A stretch of 9,864 nt of DNA from positions 1 through 9,864 of the forward strand of contig JAEXTU010000381.1 of assembly GCA_023453335.1 (NCBI GenBank), in the 5' to 3' direction. The notes under the pieces are model-generated. The model saw only the letters and a program-made list of their open reading frames with translations. It was not told where the DNA came from and did not search any database. Positions 1 to 6,478 of this stretch are shown piece by piece (within the stretch, counting starts at the first letter, position 1; every line of letters begins with the position of its first letter). The position numbers and the translations under genes were made by a program. The DNA is from Pseudomonadota bacterium (GTDB taxonomy: Bacteria > Desulfobacterota > Desulfovibrionia > Desulfovibrionales > Desulfovibrionaceae).

Positions 1-504
1 GGGATGCAGTGCGCCACCATCGAGTACGCCCGCAACGTGCTGGGCCTGGAGGGGGCCAACTCCGAGGAGTTCGACCCCAACACCCCGCACCCGGTCATCT
101 ATCTGATGACCGAGTGGTTCGACTTCAAGAAGAAGTGCATCGAAAAGCGCGACGAGTGCTCGGAAAAGGGCGGCACCATGCGCCTGGGCGCATACCCCTG
201 CGTGATCCGGCCCAAGACCCTGGCCGAGGCGGCCTACAAGGCCAAGGAGATTACCGAGCGCCATCGCCACCGCTACGAGTTCAACAAGGAATACTACGAC
301 CGCTTTGCGGCCGCGGGCATGACCTTCTCCGGCCTGTCCCCGGACGAGGCCCTGGTGGAGATGGTGGAGGTGGCCGACCACCCCTGGTTCCTGGGCTGCC
401 AGTTCCATCCCGAGTTCAAGTCCCGGCCCATGAACGCCCATCCCCTGTTCCGGGAGTTCATCGCCGCGGCCAAGGCCAACGCCAAGCCGGGCAGGAAGAA
501 GTAG
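1..504 (+). CDS. pyrG: CTP synthase, C-terminal part (5' end outside window)
   Basis: CTP synthase makes CTP from UTP, ATP and glutamine in the cytoplasm. Only the last 167 codons are present, covering most of the class I glutamine amidotransferase domain. The window opens on the Gly-Met-Gln that directly follows the nucleophile cysteine in the family motif GxCxGMQ, so the catalytic Cys lies just upstream. The other two triad residues are visible in GCQFHPEFKSRP: the His and Glu are residues 135 and 137 counted from the Met at base 4. Other family blocks include MRLGAYPC and the basic ERHRHRYEFN segment. The Met at base 4 is internal, not a start. The TAG stop at 502-504 is followed at once by the kdsA start, so the two genes are probably co-transcribed. 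The C-terminal tail is short and basic (KPGRKK). Identification is secure from motifs alone. Confidence 0.96.
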   Translation, partial: GMQCATIEYARNVLGLEGANSEEFDPNTPHPVIYLMTEWFDFKKKCIEKRDECSEKGGTMRLGAYPCVIRPKTLAEAAYKAKEITERHRHRYEFNKEYYDRFAAAGMTFSGLSPDEALVEMVEVADHPWFLGCQFHPEFKSRPMNAHPLFREFIAAAKANAKPGRKK

Positions 505-1338
505 GTGGCCCTGGTCCTTGACCCCGCCGGGCTGTATGCCCGCTCCTGCGACGGCCCCTTCGTCATCGCCGGGCCCTGCGTGCTGGAGAGCCGCGACCTG
601 GCGGTGTCCACGGCCTGCGCCCTGGCGGAGATGGCCGGCCGGGTGGGCCTGCCCCTGGTGTTCAAGAGCTCCTTCGACAAGGCCAACCGCACCTCCATCG
701 CCTCCTTTCGCGGCCCGGGCCTGGAGGAGGGCCTGCGCTGGCTGGAGGCGGCGGGCCGCGCCTCGGGCCTGCCGGTGCTCACCGACATCCACCTGCCGGC
801 CCAGGCCGCACCCGTGGCCGAGGTGGCCAGTGTGCTCCAGGTGCCGGCCTTCCTGTGCCGCCAGACCGACCTCCTGGTGGCCGCGGCCCGCACCGGCCGG
901 GTGGTGAACGTGAAGAAGGGCCAGTTCCTGGCCCCCTGGGACATGGCCCAGGTCACGGGCAAGCTGGCCGAGGCCACGGCCCCCGGGCCGGCCAGGGTCT
1001 GGCTCACCGAGCGGGGGGCCTCCTTCGGGTACAACAACCTGGTGGTGGACTTCCGGTCCATCCCCATCATGGCCTCTCTGGGGCATCCGGTGGTGTTCGA
1101 CGCCACCCATTCGGTGCAGCTGCCCGGCGGTCTGGGCGGATCCTCGGGCGGCCAGCGCCAGTTCGTGCCGGCCCTGGCCCGGGCCGCGGTGGCCATGGGC
1201 GCGTCCGGCGTGTTCCTGGAGGTTCACCCGGACCCGGAGCACGCCCGGTGCGACGGCCCCAACTCCTGGCCCCTTGCCCTCGCCGATGCCCTGTTGCGCG
1301 ACCTCAAGCAGGCCTGGGACGTGCGCTATGAATGCTAG
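505..1338 (+). CDS. kdsA: 3-deoxy-8-phosphooctulonate (KDO-8-P) synthase, metal-dependent type
   Basis: Condenses phosphoenolpyruvate with arabinose 5-phosphate to KDO 8-phosphate, the first dedicated step towards the KDO of LPS. The protein has 277 residues, usual for the family. Recognisable blocks are IAGPCVLES (22-30), FKSSFDKANRTS (53-64), LTDIH (92-96), VKKGQFLAPWDM, ERGASFGYNNLVVD (169-182), FDATHSVQLPGG and FLEVHPDPE. Cys25, His202, Glu239 and Asp250 have nearly the spacing of the four metal ligands of metal-dependent enzymes such as that of Aquifex; metal-independent enzymes have Asn in place of this Cys. I infer the divalent-metal class. The GTG start directly abuts the pyrG stop and is the only sensible start, as the conserved region begins about 20 residues later. 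The 3' end overlaps kdsC by 11 bp. No gene for arabinose-5-phosphate isomerase (kdsD) is present in the window. Confidence 0.95.
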   Translation: MALVLDPAGLYARSCDGPFVIAGPCVLESRDLAVSTACALAEMAGRVGLPLVFKSSFDKANRTSIASFRGPGLEEGLRWLEAAGRASGLPVLTDIHLPAQAAPVAEVASVLQVPAFLCRQTDLLVAAARTGRVVNVKKGQFLAPWDMAQVTGKLAEATAPGPARVWLTERGASFGYNNLVVDFRSIPIMASLGHPVVFDATHSVQLPGGLGGSSGGQRQFVPALARAAVAMGASGVFLEVHPDPEHARCDGPNSWPLALADALLRDLKQAWDVRYEC

Positions 1339-1858
1339 TGCTAGGGAACGGGCGGCCCGGGTCAAGCTTCTGGTCCTGGACGTGGACGGGGTGCTCACCG
1401 ATGGCGGGCTCTACTACGGCCCCGACGGCCAGGCCATGAAGCGCTTCCACGTGCAGGACGGGCTGGGCATCAAGCTGGCCCAGGCCGCGGGGCTGGTGGT
1501 GGCGGTTATCTCCGGCCTGGACTCCCCGGCGGTGGCCGCCCGGGTCAAGGACCTGGGCATAGAGGATTACCACGGCGGGCACCTGGCCAAGATTCCCCTG
1601 CTGGAGGGCATCTGCGCAAGGCACGGCCTGTCCCTGGAGCAGGCCGCCTTCCTGGGCGACGACTGGGTGGACGCTGGGGTCCTGTCCCGGGTGGGCCTGC
1701 CCATGGCCGTGGCCAACGCCCAGCCCGAGATCGTGCAGCGGGCGGCCTGGGTGTCGACCAAACCGGGCGGGCAGGGCGCGGTGCGCGAGGCCATCCGCTT
1801 CATCCTGGAGGCGCGCGGCCTGCTGGACGGCCTGTGGGCCGAGTGGGAGGGGCGGTGA
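1328..1858 (+). CDS. kdsC: KDO-8-phosphate phosphatase (HAD superfamily)
   Basis: Removes phosphate from KDO 8-phosphate to give free KDO, the step after KdsA. The 176-residue protein is a small HAD phosphatase without a large cap domain, as expected for KdsC. Motif I is LDVDGVLTDG, with nucleophile Asp18 and acid/base Asp20. Motif III Lys is probably Lys88 (HLAKIP). Motif IV is GDDWVDAGVL (110-119), and the family tail GGQGAVRE is present. Motif II reads ISGLDS (61-66) where the family normally has ITGR, so the usual Arg is Leu64. The ATG at 1328 lies inside kdsA (11-bp overlap). An upstream in-frame ATG at 1274 would add 18 residues unlike the family, so 1328 is preferred. The stop overlaps the lptC GTG. 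Translation is probably coupled on both sides. Confidence 0.92.
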   Translation: MNASARERAARVKLLVLDVDGVLTDGGLYYGPDGQAMKRFHVQDGLGIKLAQAAGLVVAVISGLDSPAVAARVKDLGIEDYHGGHLAKIPLLEGICARHGLSLEQAAFLGDDWVDAGVLSRVGLPMAVANAQPEIVQRAAWVSTKPGGQGAVREAIRFILEARGLLDGLWAEWEGR

Positions 1859-2436
1859 AGCGGCTCATCTGGACCCTGGCCGTGCTGGCCGCCCTGTCCG
1901 TGGCCGCCTACGCGGCCTGGCATTTCTCCCGCCTGGCCCAGACCGCCCGCGAGGTGGCCAAGGCCGCCAAGGACACCCAGGTGGACGTGTCGGTACAGGG
2001 CCTCACCCTGTCCCAGGGCAAGGAGGGCAAGCTCTCCTGGACCCTGTCCGCCCAGAAGGCGGAATATCTCCAGGAACAGGGCCGGATCCGGGTGTACAAT
2101 CCGCGCCTGGTCTATTATGCCGAGGACCGCAAGGGCCAGCGCCACGAGGTGGTGGTCAGCGCGCCCCAGGGCGAGGTGGACCAGGGCAAGGAAGAGGCCG
2201 ACTTGGGGCCGGACGTGCGCATCGAGAGCAGCAACAGCACCATCACCGCGGACGCCCTGCACTATGCCGGGGCGGGCCGCACCCTGCGCCTGTCCGGCCA
2301 TGTGTCCCTGGTCCACCACGAGTTGTCCATGAACGCCACCGAGGTGGTCCTGGACCTGAAAACCAACGAGATCACGGCCCGTGGCGGGGTGGTCGGCGTG
2401 CTCTACGCCGGCGGCCGGCCGCGGCACCAGGAGTAA
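1855..2436 (+). CDS. lptC: LPS export system protein LptC
   Basis: LptC is a bitopic inner-membrane protein that receives LPS from the LptB2FG transporter and hands it to periplasmic LptA. The 193-residue protein (E. coli LptC is 191) has one N-terminal hydrophobic anchor at about residues 4-22 after a short basic start (MKRLIW). A periplasmic beta-jellyroll-type domain follows, with the alternating pattern expected (for example GKLSWTLSAQKAEYL, then RLSGHVSLVHHELSMNATEVVLDLKTNEI). The chosen GTG overlaps the kdsC stop (GTGA) and has a GGAGG at 1846-1850, 4 nt upstream. An alternative in-frame GTG at 1834 would place Gly/Arg residues ahead of the anchor and is less likely. Identity is well supported by position before lptA and lptB. 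Sequence conservation in this family is low, so function rests partly on context. Confidence 0.88.
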   Translation: MKRLIWTLAVLAALSVAAYAAWHFSRLAQTAREVAKAAKDTQVDVSVQGLTLSQGKEGKLSWTLSAQKAEYLQEQGRIRVYNPRLVYYAEDRKGQRHEVVVSAPQGEVDQGKEEADLGPDVRIESSNSTITADALHYAGAGRTLRLSGHVSLVHHELSMNATEVVLDLKTNEITARGGVVGVLYAGGRPRHQE

Positions 2437-2441
2437 CGCCC

Positions 2442-3002
2442 GTGTCCATCCGTCACCTGTGTGCGGCCCTCTGCCTGCTGTTCATGGCGGCCGTCCCGGC
2501 CCGAGCCGCGGACCCTGCCAGGGCGGACCTGGCCAAGACCCCCACCAAGATCGAGTCCGACAGCATGCGCTACGACCAGTCCGCGGGCACCGTGGTGTTC
2601 GAGGGCAAGGTCCACGTGGACCGCCCCGACTTCCAGCTCTGGTCCAACCAGCTCACCGTGCATTTCTCGCCCCAGGCCAAGGGCGCCAGCAAGGACCAGA
2701 AGGCCGCTGGCCAGTCCCTGCCCGCCGACGCCGGCAAGATCGAGAAGATCGTGGCCGCCGGCGCGGTGCGCATCGAGCGCGACGGCAAGGTGGGCACCTG
2801 CGGCACCGCCACCTACCTGGTGCAGGAGGGGCTCTTCAGCATGGAGGGTGAGCCGGTGCTCAAGGACGGGGCCAACATCGTCACCGGCAAGGTGGTGAAG
2901 CTCTTTTTCAAGGACAACCGCTCCGAGGGCCTGGGCGGGGAGGGGCAGCGGGTGCAGGCCACCTTCAGCACCCCCAAGGGGCCCGCGGGAGAGGGCAAGT
3001 GA
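2442..3002 (+). CDS. lptA: LPS transport periplasmic protein LptA (OstA-like)
   Basis: LptA forms the periplasmic beta-jellyroll bridge that carries LPS from LptC to the LptDE complex in the outer membrane. The 186-residue precursor has a classic Sec signal peptide: a basic MSIRH start, a hydrophobic stretch at about 6-18, then PARA at 19-22 with cleavage probably after Ala22. The mature part begins with the family-typical TPTKIESDSMRYDQSAGTVV and continues with FEGKVHVDRPDFQLWSNQ, the OstA/LptA pattern in which a 'pre-existing' strand repeat is tied to gain of a new layer. A Lys/Gly-rich linker (about residues 80-100) separates the two halves. The GTG start has AGGAG at 2429-2433, 8 nt upstream, which overlaps the end of lptC. 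The stop overlaps the lptB GTG by 4 bp (GTGA), suggesting coupled translation. Confidence 0.9.
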   Translation: MSIRHLCAALCLLFMAAVPARAADPARADLAKTPTKIESDSMRYDQSAGTVVFEGKVHVDRPDFQLWSNQLTVHFSPQAKGASKDQKAAGQSLPADAGKIEKIVAAGAVRIERDGKVGTCGTATYLVQEGLFSMEGEPVLKDGANIVTGKVVKLFFKDNRSEGLGGEGQRVQATFSTPKGPAGEGK

Positions 3003-3727
3003 GCGAGGCGGTGCTGGCCGGCGACGTCCTGGTCAAGCGCTACGGCCACCGTGAGGTGGTGCACGAGGTCTCCCTGCGCCTGACCCAGGGCGAGGTGGTG
3101 GGCCTGCTCGGCCCCAACGGCGCGGGCAAGACCACCACCTTCTACATGCTGGTGGGCATCATCAAGCCCAACGCCGGCCGGGTCACCCTGGACGGCCTGG
3201 ACCTGACCCGCCAGCCCCTGCACGAGCGTGCCCGCATGGGCCTGTCCTACCTGCCCCAGGAGAGTTCGGTGTTCCGCAAGCTCACGGTGCGGGAGAACCT
3301 CCAGGTGATCCTGGAGCACACCGCGCTCTCGGCCAAGGAGCAGCGGGAGCGCGCCGACGCCCTGCTCGCCGAGCTGGGAATCCTGCGCCTGGCCGACCAG
3401 CCGGCCATGCACCTGTCCGGCGGTGAGCGGCGGCGGCTGGAGATCGCCCGCGCGCTCATCCTGGATCCCAAGTTCATGCTCCTGGACGAGCCCTTCGCGG
3501 GCATCGACCCCCTGGCCGTGGACGACATCCAGGGCATCGTGCGCGGGCTCAAGTCCAAGGGCATCGGGGTGCTCATCTCCGACCACAACGTGCGCGAGAC
3601 CCTGCGCATCTGCGACCGCGCCTACTTGGCCTTCGAGGGCCGCATCATCCTGGACGGCACCCCGGACCAGATCATCGCCGACGAGCGCGCCCGGCGCTGC
3701 TACCTGGGCGAAAGCTTCTGCATGTAG
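2999..3727 (+). CDS. lptB: LPS export ABC transporter ATP-binding protein LptB
   Basis: Cytoplasmic ATPase that powers LPS extraction from the inner membrane, working as a dimer with LptF and LptG (not in this window). The 242-residue length is standard. ABC signatures are complete: Walker A GPNGAGKTT (38-46, Lys44), Q-loop Gln87 in LPQESS, signature LSGGERRR (139-146), Walker B FMLLDEPFAGIDP (Asp163, catalytic Glu164) and H-loop His196 in ISDHNVRET. The segment YLPQESSVFRKLTVRENL and the ending RRCYLGESF are typical of LptB rather than of branched-chain amino-acid ABC proteins. The GTG start overlaps the lptA stop by 4 bp. It is the last gene of the kdsA-lptB block. A small 5-bp hairpin lies right at its stop (3727-3740) but has no T-run. 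Confidence 0.96.
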   Translation: MSEAVLAGDVLVKRYGHREVVHEVSLRLTQGEVVGLLGPNGAGKTTTFYMLVGIIKPNAGRVTLDGLDLTRQPLHERARMGLSYLPQESSVFRKLTVRENLQVILEHTALSAKEQRERADALLAELGILRLADQPAMHLSGGERRRLEIARALILDPKFMLLDEPFAGIDPLAVDDIQGIVRGLKSKGIGVLISDHNVRETLRICDRAYLAFEGRIILDGTPDQIIADERARRCYLGESFCM

Positions 3728-3753
3728 GGCCGCCCGGCCCGTTCCCCGTAGCC

Positions 3754-3769
3754 TGGCACTATCCTGGCA
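3754..3769 (+). promoter_or_regulatory. Sigma-54 (-24/-12) promoter candidate, upstream copy
   Basis: TGGCAC at 3754-3759 followed by 5 nt and TGGCA at 3765-3769. The invariant GG (3755-3756) and GC (3767-3768) have the required 10-bp gap. The -24 box is perfect. The -12 box reads TGGCA instead of TTGCA, one mismatch. Its -12 box is also the -24 box of the next candidate. It lies in the gap between lptB and rpoN. Confidence 0.55.
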
Positions 3770-3780
3770 TTCCTGTTGCA
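3765..3780 (+). promoter_or_regulatory. Sigma-54 (-24/-12) promoter candidate for rpoN
   Basis: TGGCAT at 3765-3770, five nt, then TTGCA at 3776-3780, with GG (3766-3767) and GC (3778-3779) exactly spaced. It matches the consensus TGGCACG-N4-TTGCW except at the sixth and seventh bases. Transcription would begin near 3790, giving a leader of about 90-120 nt before rpoN. The implied role is sigma-54 control of its own gene and of the genes downstream. Activation would need an enhancer-binding protein site that I cannot identify, possibly within lptB. No convincing sigma-70 promoter is seen in this gap. Confidence 0.65.
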
Positions 3781-3870
3781 AGTGGCCGGCGCTTGTGCCA
3801 TCATGAGCCCGGACTTGGTGGCCTGAGCCCGCGAACGGAGCGGCTTGCGGGCCGGACGTGAACTCCAACC

Positions 3871-3891
3871 GCGGCCGGAATGACCGGCCGC
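3871..3891 (+). other. Perfect 8-bp hairpin at the rpoN translation start
   Basis: GCGGCCGG at 3871-3878 and CCGGCCGC at 3884-3891 are exact reverse complements around the 5-nt loop AATGA. The loop contains the upstream candidate ATG (3880-3882) of rpoN. If rpoN starts at 3910, the hairpin ends 18 nt before the start codon. There is no T-run, so this is not a typical terminator. Confidence 0.6.
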
Positions 3892-3909
3892 TTGCGCATG
3901 CGGGTGGCC

Positions 3910-5373
3910 ATGGCCCTGGAACTCCGCCAACAGCTCAAGCTCAGCCAGCAACTGGTGATGACTCCCCAGTTGCAGCAGGCCATCAAGCTCCTCCAACTCT
4001 CCCGCCTGGAACTGGTGGACATGGTCCAGCAGGAACTCCTGGAAAATCCGCTCCTGGAGGAGCGCCAGGAGGAGGAAGGCGGCGACGTCCGCAGCCGCGA
4101 CACCACCGACGACGATCTGCGCGAGACCCCGGCGCCCGCCGTGGCCGAGCCCTCCCGCGACGAGACCCTGCAGCGCGACCTGACCAAGAACGCCGACTGG
4201 GAGGACTACCTGGGCGAGTTCTCCTCCCTGGGCCGAGCTTCCCAGATGCGGGAGAGCGAGATACCCGAGGAGGGGCTCTCCTTCGAGGCCCGGCTCTCGG
4301 CCAAGCCCTCCCTGCCCGGCCATCTGCTCTGGCAGTTGCGCCTCTCCGATCTCGCTCCCGAGGAGATGGAGATCGGCGAGCACGTCATCGGCAACCTGGA
4401 CTCCATGGGCTATCTCAAGGCCACGGCCCAGGAAATCGCCGAGGCCACCGGCCAGACCGTGGAGAAGGTGGAGGCGGTCATCGGCGCGGTACAGATCTTC
4501 GACCCCCTGGGCGTGGCCGCGCGCACCCCGCAGGAATGCTTGCTGGTGCAGATCAAGGCCCTGGGCTACGACCGCGACCCGGTGCTGGTGGAACTGGTGC
4601 GCGAGCACCTGGAGGACCTGGAGAAGCGCCGCTACAAGCCGCTCATGCGCAAGTTCCGGCTCACCTTGGAGGACATCAAGGAATACCTGGACCTCATGTC
4701 CACCCTGGACCCCATGCCCGGGGCCTCCTTTGGCAGCGAAGAGCCGCAGTATGTGAGCCCCGACGCCTACGTCTACAAATATGACGAGGAATGGGTCATC
4801 ATGCTCAACGAGGAGGGCCTGCCCCGGCTGGCCCTGTCCCCGGTGTACGCCCAGAGCATCGGCGGGGCGGGCGGCAAGGACAAGGAATACATGCAGGACA
4901 AGATGCGCTCCGCAGTTTGGCTCATGAAGAGTCTTTACCAGCGGCAACGCACGCTTTATAAGGTAGTGGAGAGCATTGTGAAGTTTCAGCGGGAATTCTT
5001 CGAGAACGGGGTGACCCGTTTGCGCCCGCTGATCCTCAAGGACGTGGCCGAGGACATCAGCATGCACGAATCCACGGTCTCCCGCATCACTACCAGCAAG
5101 TATCTGGCGACCCCCCACGGCATCTTCGAGCTCAAGTTCTTCTTCAACAGCGCCCTGGAGCTGGACGACGGCTCCATGGTGGGCTCGGAGAGCGTCAAGG
5201 CCCTGATCAAGAAGTACATCGACGAGGAAGACCCGCACCACCCCCTGTCCGACGACAAGCTGGCCGACGACCTCAAGGAGCGGCTCAAGGTGAACATCGC
5301 CCGCCGCACCGTGGCAAAGTACCGCGGGGCCCTGGGCATCCCCTCGTCCTCCCGGCGCAAACAAGTCTTCTAG
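3910..5373 (+). CDS. rpoN: RNA polymerase sigma-54 factor
   Basis: Sigma-54 directs RNA polymerase to -24/-12 promoters and needs ATP-driven enhancer-binding proteins. From this ATG the protein has 487 residues. Region I is the Gln/Leu-rich LRQQLKLSQQLVMTPQLQQA (5-24). An acidic region II follows at about 50-120. The core-binding and -12 recognition region includes GVAARTPQECL, SPDAYVYKYDEEW and WLMKSLYQRQRTLYKV. The helix-turn-helix is LKDVAEDISMHESTVSR (376-392). The RpoN box is ARRTVAKYRG (464-473), where the normal last residue is Glu. I chose 3910 because homologous proteins usually begin just before LELRQQLKLSQQL. In-frame ATGs at 3880 and 3898 would add 10 or 4 residues. None of the three has a strong ribosome binding site; the best is a weak GGGTGG at 3902-3907. 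It sits between lptB and hpf, as in many proteobacteria. Confidence 0.96.
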   Translation: MALELRQQLKLSQQLVMTPQLQQAIKLLQLSRLELVDMVQQELLENPLLEERQEEEGGDVRSRDTTDDDLRETPAPAVAEPSRDETLQRDLTKNADWEDYLGEFSSLGRASQMRESEIPEEGLSFEARLSAKPSLPGHLLWQLRLSDLAPEEMEIGEHVIGNLDSMGYLKATAQEIAEATGQTVEKVEAVIGAVQIFDPLGVAARTPQECLLVQIKALGYDRDPVLVELVREHLEDLEKRRYKPLMRKFRLTLEDIKEYLDLMSTLDPMPGASFGSEEPQYVSPDAYVYKYDEEWVIMLNEEGLPRLALSPVYAQSIGGAGGKDKEYMQDKMRSAVWLMKSLYQRQRTLYKVVESIVKFQREFFENGVTRLRPLILKDVAEDISMHESTVSRITTSKYLATPHGIFELKFFFNSALELDDGSMVGSESVKALIKKYIDEEDPHHPLSDDKLADDLKERLKVNIARRTVAKYRGALGIPSSSRRKQVF

Positions 5374-5398
5374 ACGCGCCGGCCCCCCCCGAGAATCC

Positions 5399-5416
5399 CG
5401 CGGCCTTTGCGCCGCG
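5399..5416 (+). other. Small GC hairpin in the hpf leader
   Basis: CGCGGC (5399-5404) and GCCGCG (5411-5416) are perfect reverse complements with a 6-nt loop. They lie in the 63-nt gap between rpoN and hpf, 8 nt ahead of the hpf ribosome binding site, just after a run of eight C (5383-5390). There is no T-run. It may protect or pause the transcript; no function can be claimed. Confidence 0.35.
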
Positions 5417-5436
5417 TGCACACCAAGGAGGAGACC

Positions 5437-5985
5437 ATGAATATCACCTTCACCTTCAAGAACTTCGAACCTTCCGACCACCTGAAGAAGTACGCCCAGA
5501 AGAAGTTCGAGAAGCTGCTCAAGTTCGCCGCGCCCAAGAGCGAAAATGCGGCCGTGCAGATCAATCTCTCGGTCGAGAAGTTCCGCCAGATGGCCGAGGT
5601 CGCCATCGTGGCCGACAGCATCAACATCTCCGGGTATGAAGAAAGCGAGGACATGTACTCCACCATCGACCTGGTTCTGGACAAGCTGGAGGCCCAGCTG
5701 CGCAAGACTCGCGAGAAGGTCAAGGACCGCCGCAAGCGGGCCGAGCGCGGCGCAGTCAACGTGGACTTTGTGAGCTTCCTGGCCACCGACGCCGGGGAGC
5801 GGGAAAAGGTCATCGAGGAGAGCGATTCCTACGATCCCATGCCCATGTCCGTGGAGGAGGCCGCCGAGCAGCTGGACAGCCTGAACTACGAGTTCCTGGT
5901 GTTCCAGAACGCGGAGAGCGAACGCATCAACGTGATCTACCGCCGCAAGGAAAACGTGTACGGCCTTATCGACCCGGGGTTCTAG
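5437..5985 (+). CDS. hpf: Ribosome hibernation promoting factor, long form
   Basis: Binds the decoding centre of 30S subunits and, in its long form, brings two 70S ribosomes together as inactive 100S dimers in slow growth. The 182-residue length marks the long type. The N-terminal S30AE/RaiA-like domain covers about residues 1-100 (start MNITFTFKNFEPSDHLKKYA; basic RKTREKVKDRRKR near its end). A linker follows, then the C-terminal dimerisation domain at about 128-182, with MSVEEAAEQLDSLNYEFLVF and the ending VIYRRKENVYGLIDP. The ATG at 5437 has an excellent ribosome binding site, AAGGAGGAG at 5425-5433. The in-frame TTG at 5407 adds 10 residues outside the family pattern and is rejected. Codons in the first half are richer in A/T-containing lysine codons than neighbours, as expected for a basic protein. 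ptsN starts 1 nt after the stop. Confidence 0.95.
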   Translation: MNITFTFKNFEPSDHLKKYAQKKFEKLLKFAAPKSENAAVQINLSVEKFRQMAEVAIVADSINISGYEESEDMYSTIDLVLDKLEAQLRKTREKVKDRRKRAERGAVNVDFVSFLATDAGEREKVIEESDSYDPMPMSVEEAAEQLDSLNYEFLVFQNAESERINVIYRRKENVYGLIDPGF

Positions 5986-5986
5986 G

Positions 5987-6436
5987 ATGAAGCTCGCCGA
6001 TTTCCTGGATCGGGACTTGGTGTTGCCGGATTTGGCGGCCAAGACCAAGACCGAGGTCCTGGCCGAGCTGGTGGCCGCACTGAGCCGCAAGCTGCCCGGC
6101 CTCGATGCGGACAAGACGCGCCAGGTGCTCCTGGAGAGGGAGCACCTGGGCACCACCGGCATCGGGGACGGGGTGGCCATCCCGCACGGCAAGATGGAGG
6201 ACCTCCAGGAGATCGTCCTGGTGGTGGGGCGCAGCCGCAAGGGCGTGGACTTCGACGCCCTGGACTTCAAGCCCTGCACCATCTTCTTCCTGGTGCTCGC
6301 GCCGGAACAGGTGGCCGGGACGCACCTGCGCATCCTGGCCACCATCTCCCGGCTGCTGCGGGACGAGAACTTCCGCCGCTCCTTCCTGGCTGCGGCCGAC
6401 CGCGACGAACTGTGGAGGCTCCTGGCCGCTACGTAA
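5987..6436 (+). CDS. ptsN: PTS EIIA-Ntr, nitrogen-type regulatory phosphocarrier
   Basis: A fructose-type EIIA domain of 149 residues, the length of stand-alone PtsN. The phosphorylated His is His67 in GIGDGVAIPHGK. The block REHLGTTGIGDGVA and the later IFFLVLAPEQVAGTHLRILATISRLL are typical of EIIA-Ntr. In studied proteobacteria the phosphorylation state of this protein reports nitrogen and carbon status and controls other proteins, rather than sugar uptake. The ATG lies 1 nt after the hpf stop; the hpf 3' end supplies a weak ribosome binding site (a GGGG at 5975-5978 and a GG at 5985-5986). No EI-Ntr (ptsP) or NPr is in the window, so its phosphate donor must be encoded elsewhere. A fructose-transport EIIA is less likely given the rpoN-hpf-rapZ context. 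Confidence 0.94.
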   Translation: MKLADFLDRDLVLPDLAAKTKTEVLAELVAALSRKLPGLDADKTRQVLLEREHLGTTGIGDGVAIPHGKMEDLQEIVLVVGRSRKGVDFDALDFKPCTIFFLVLAPEQVAGTHLRILATISRLLRDENFRRSFLAAADRDELWRLLAAT

Positions 6437-6449
6437 ACCCGTGTTGCCG

Positions 6450-6477
6450 GCCCCTCCGGCCGCACGCCCGGAGGGGC
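6450..6477 (+). promoter_or_regulatory. 10-bp hairpin that sequesters the rapZ ribosome binding site
   Basis: GCCCCTCCGG (6450-6459) and CCGGAGGGGC (6468-6477) are perfect reverse complements with an 8-nt loop. The 3' arm contains the rapZ Shine-Dalgarno GGAGGGG (6470-6476), and the ATG follows 1 nt after the stem. No T-run follows, so a translational or processing role is more likely than termination. The RNA would have to be opened by a ribosome, a protein or another RNA for efficient rapZ translation. Confidence 0.65.
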
Positions 6478-6478
6478 G

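Noticed and set aside
3727..3740. Hairpin GGGCC-GCCC-GGCCC at the lptB stop as a terminator
   Set aside because: The stem has only 5 bp and no T-run follows, so termination cannot be supported; it may be chance in GC-rich DNA.
3803..3826. A seven-codon leader peptide (MSPDLVA) before rpoN
   Set aside because: It has no ribosome binding site, no regulatory codon run and no paired hairpins of an attenuator.
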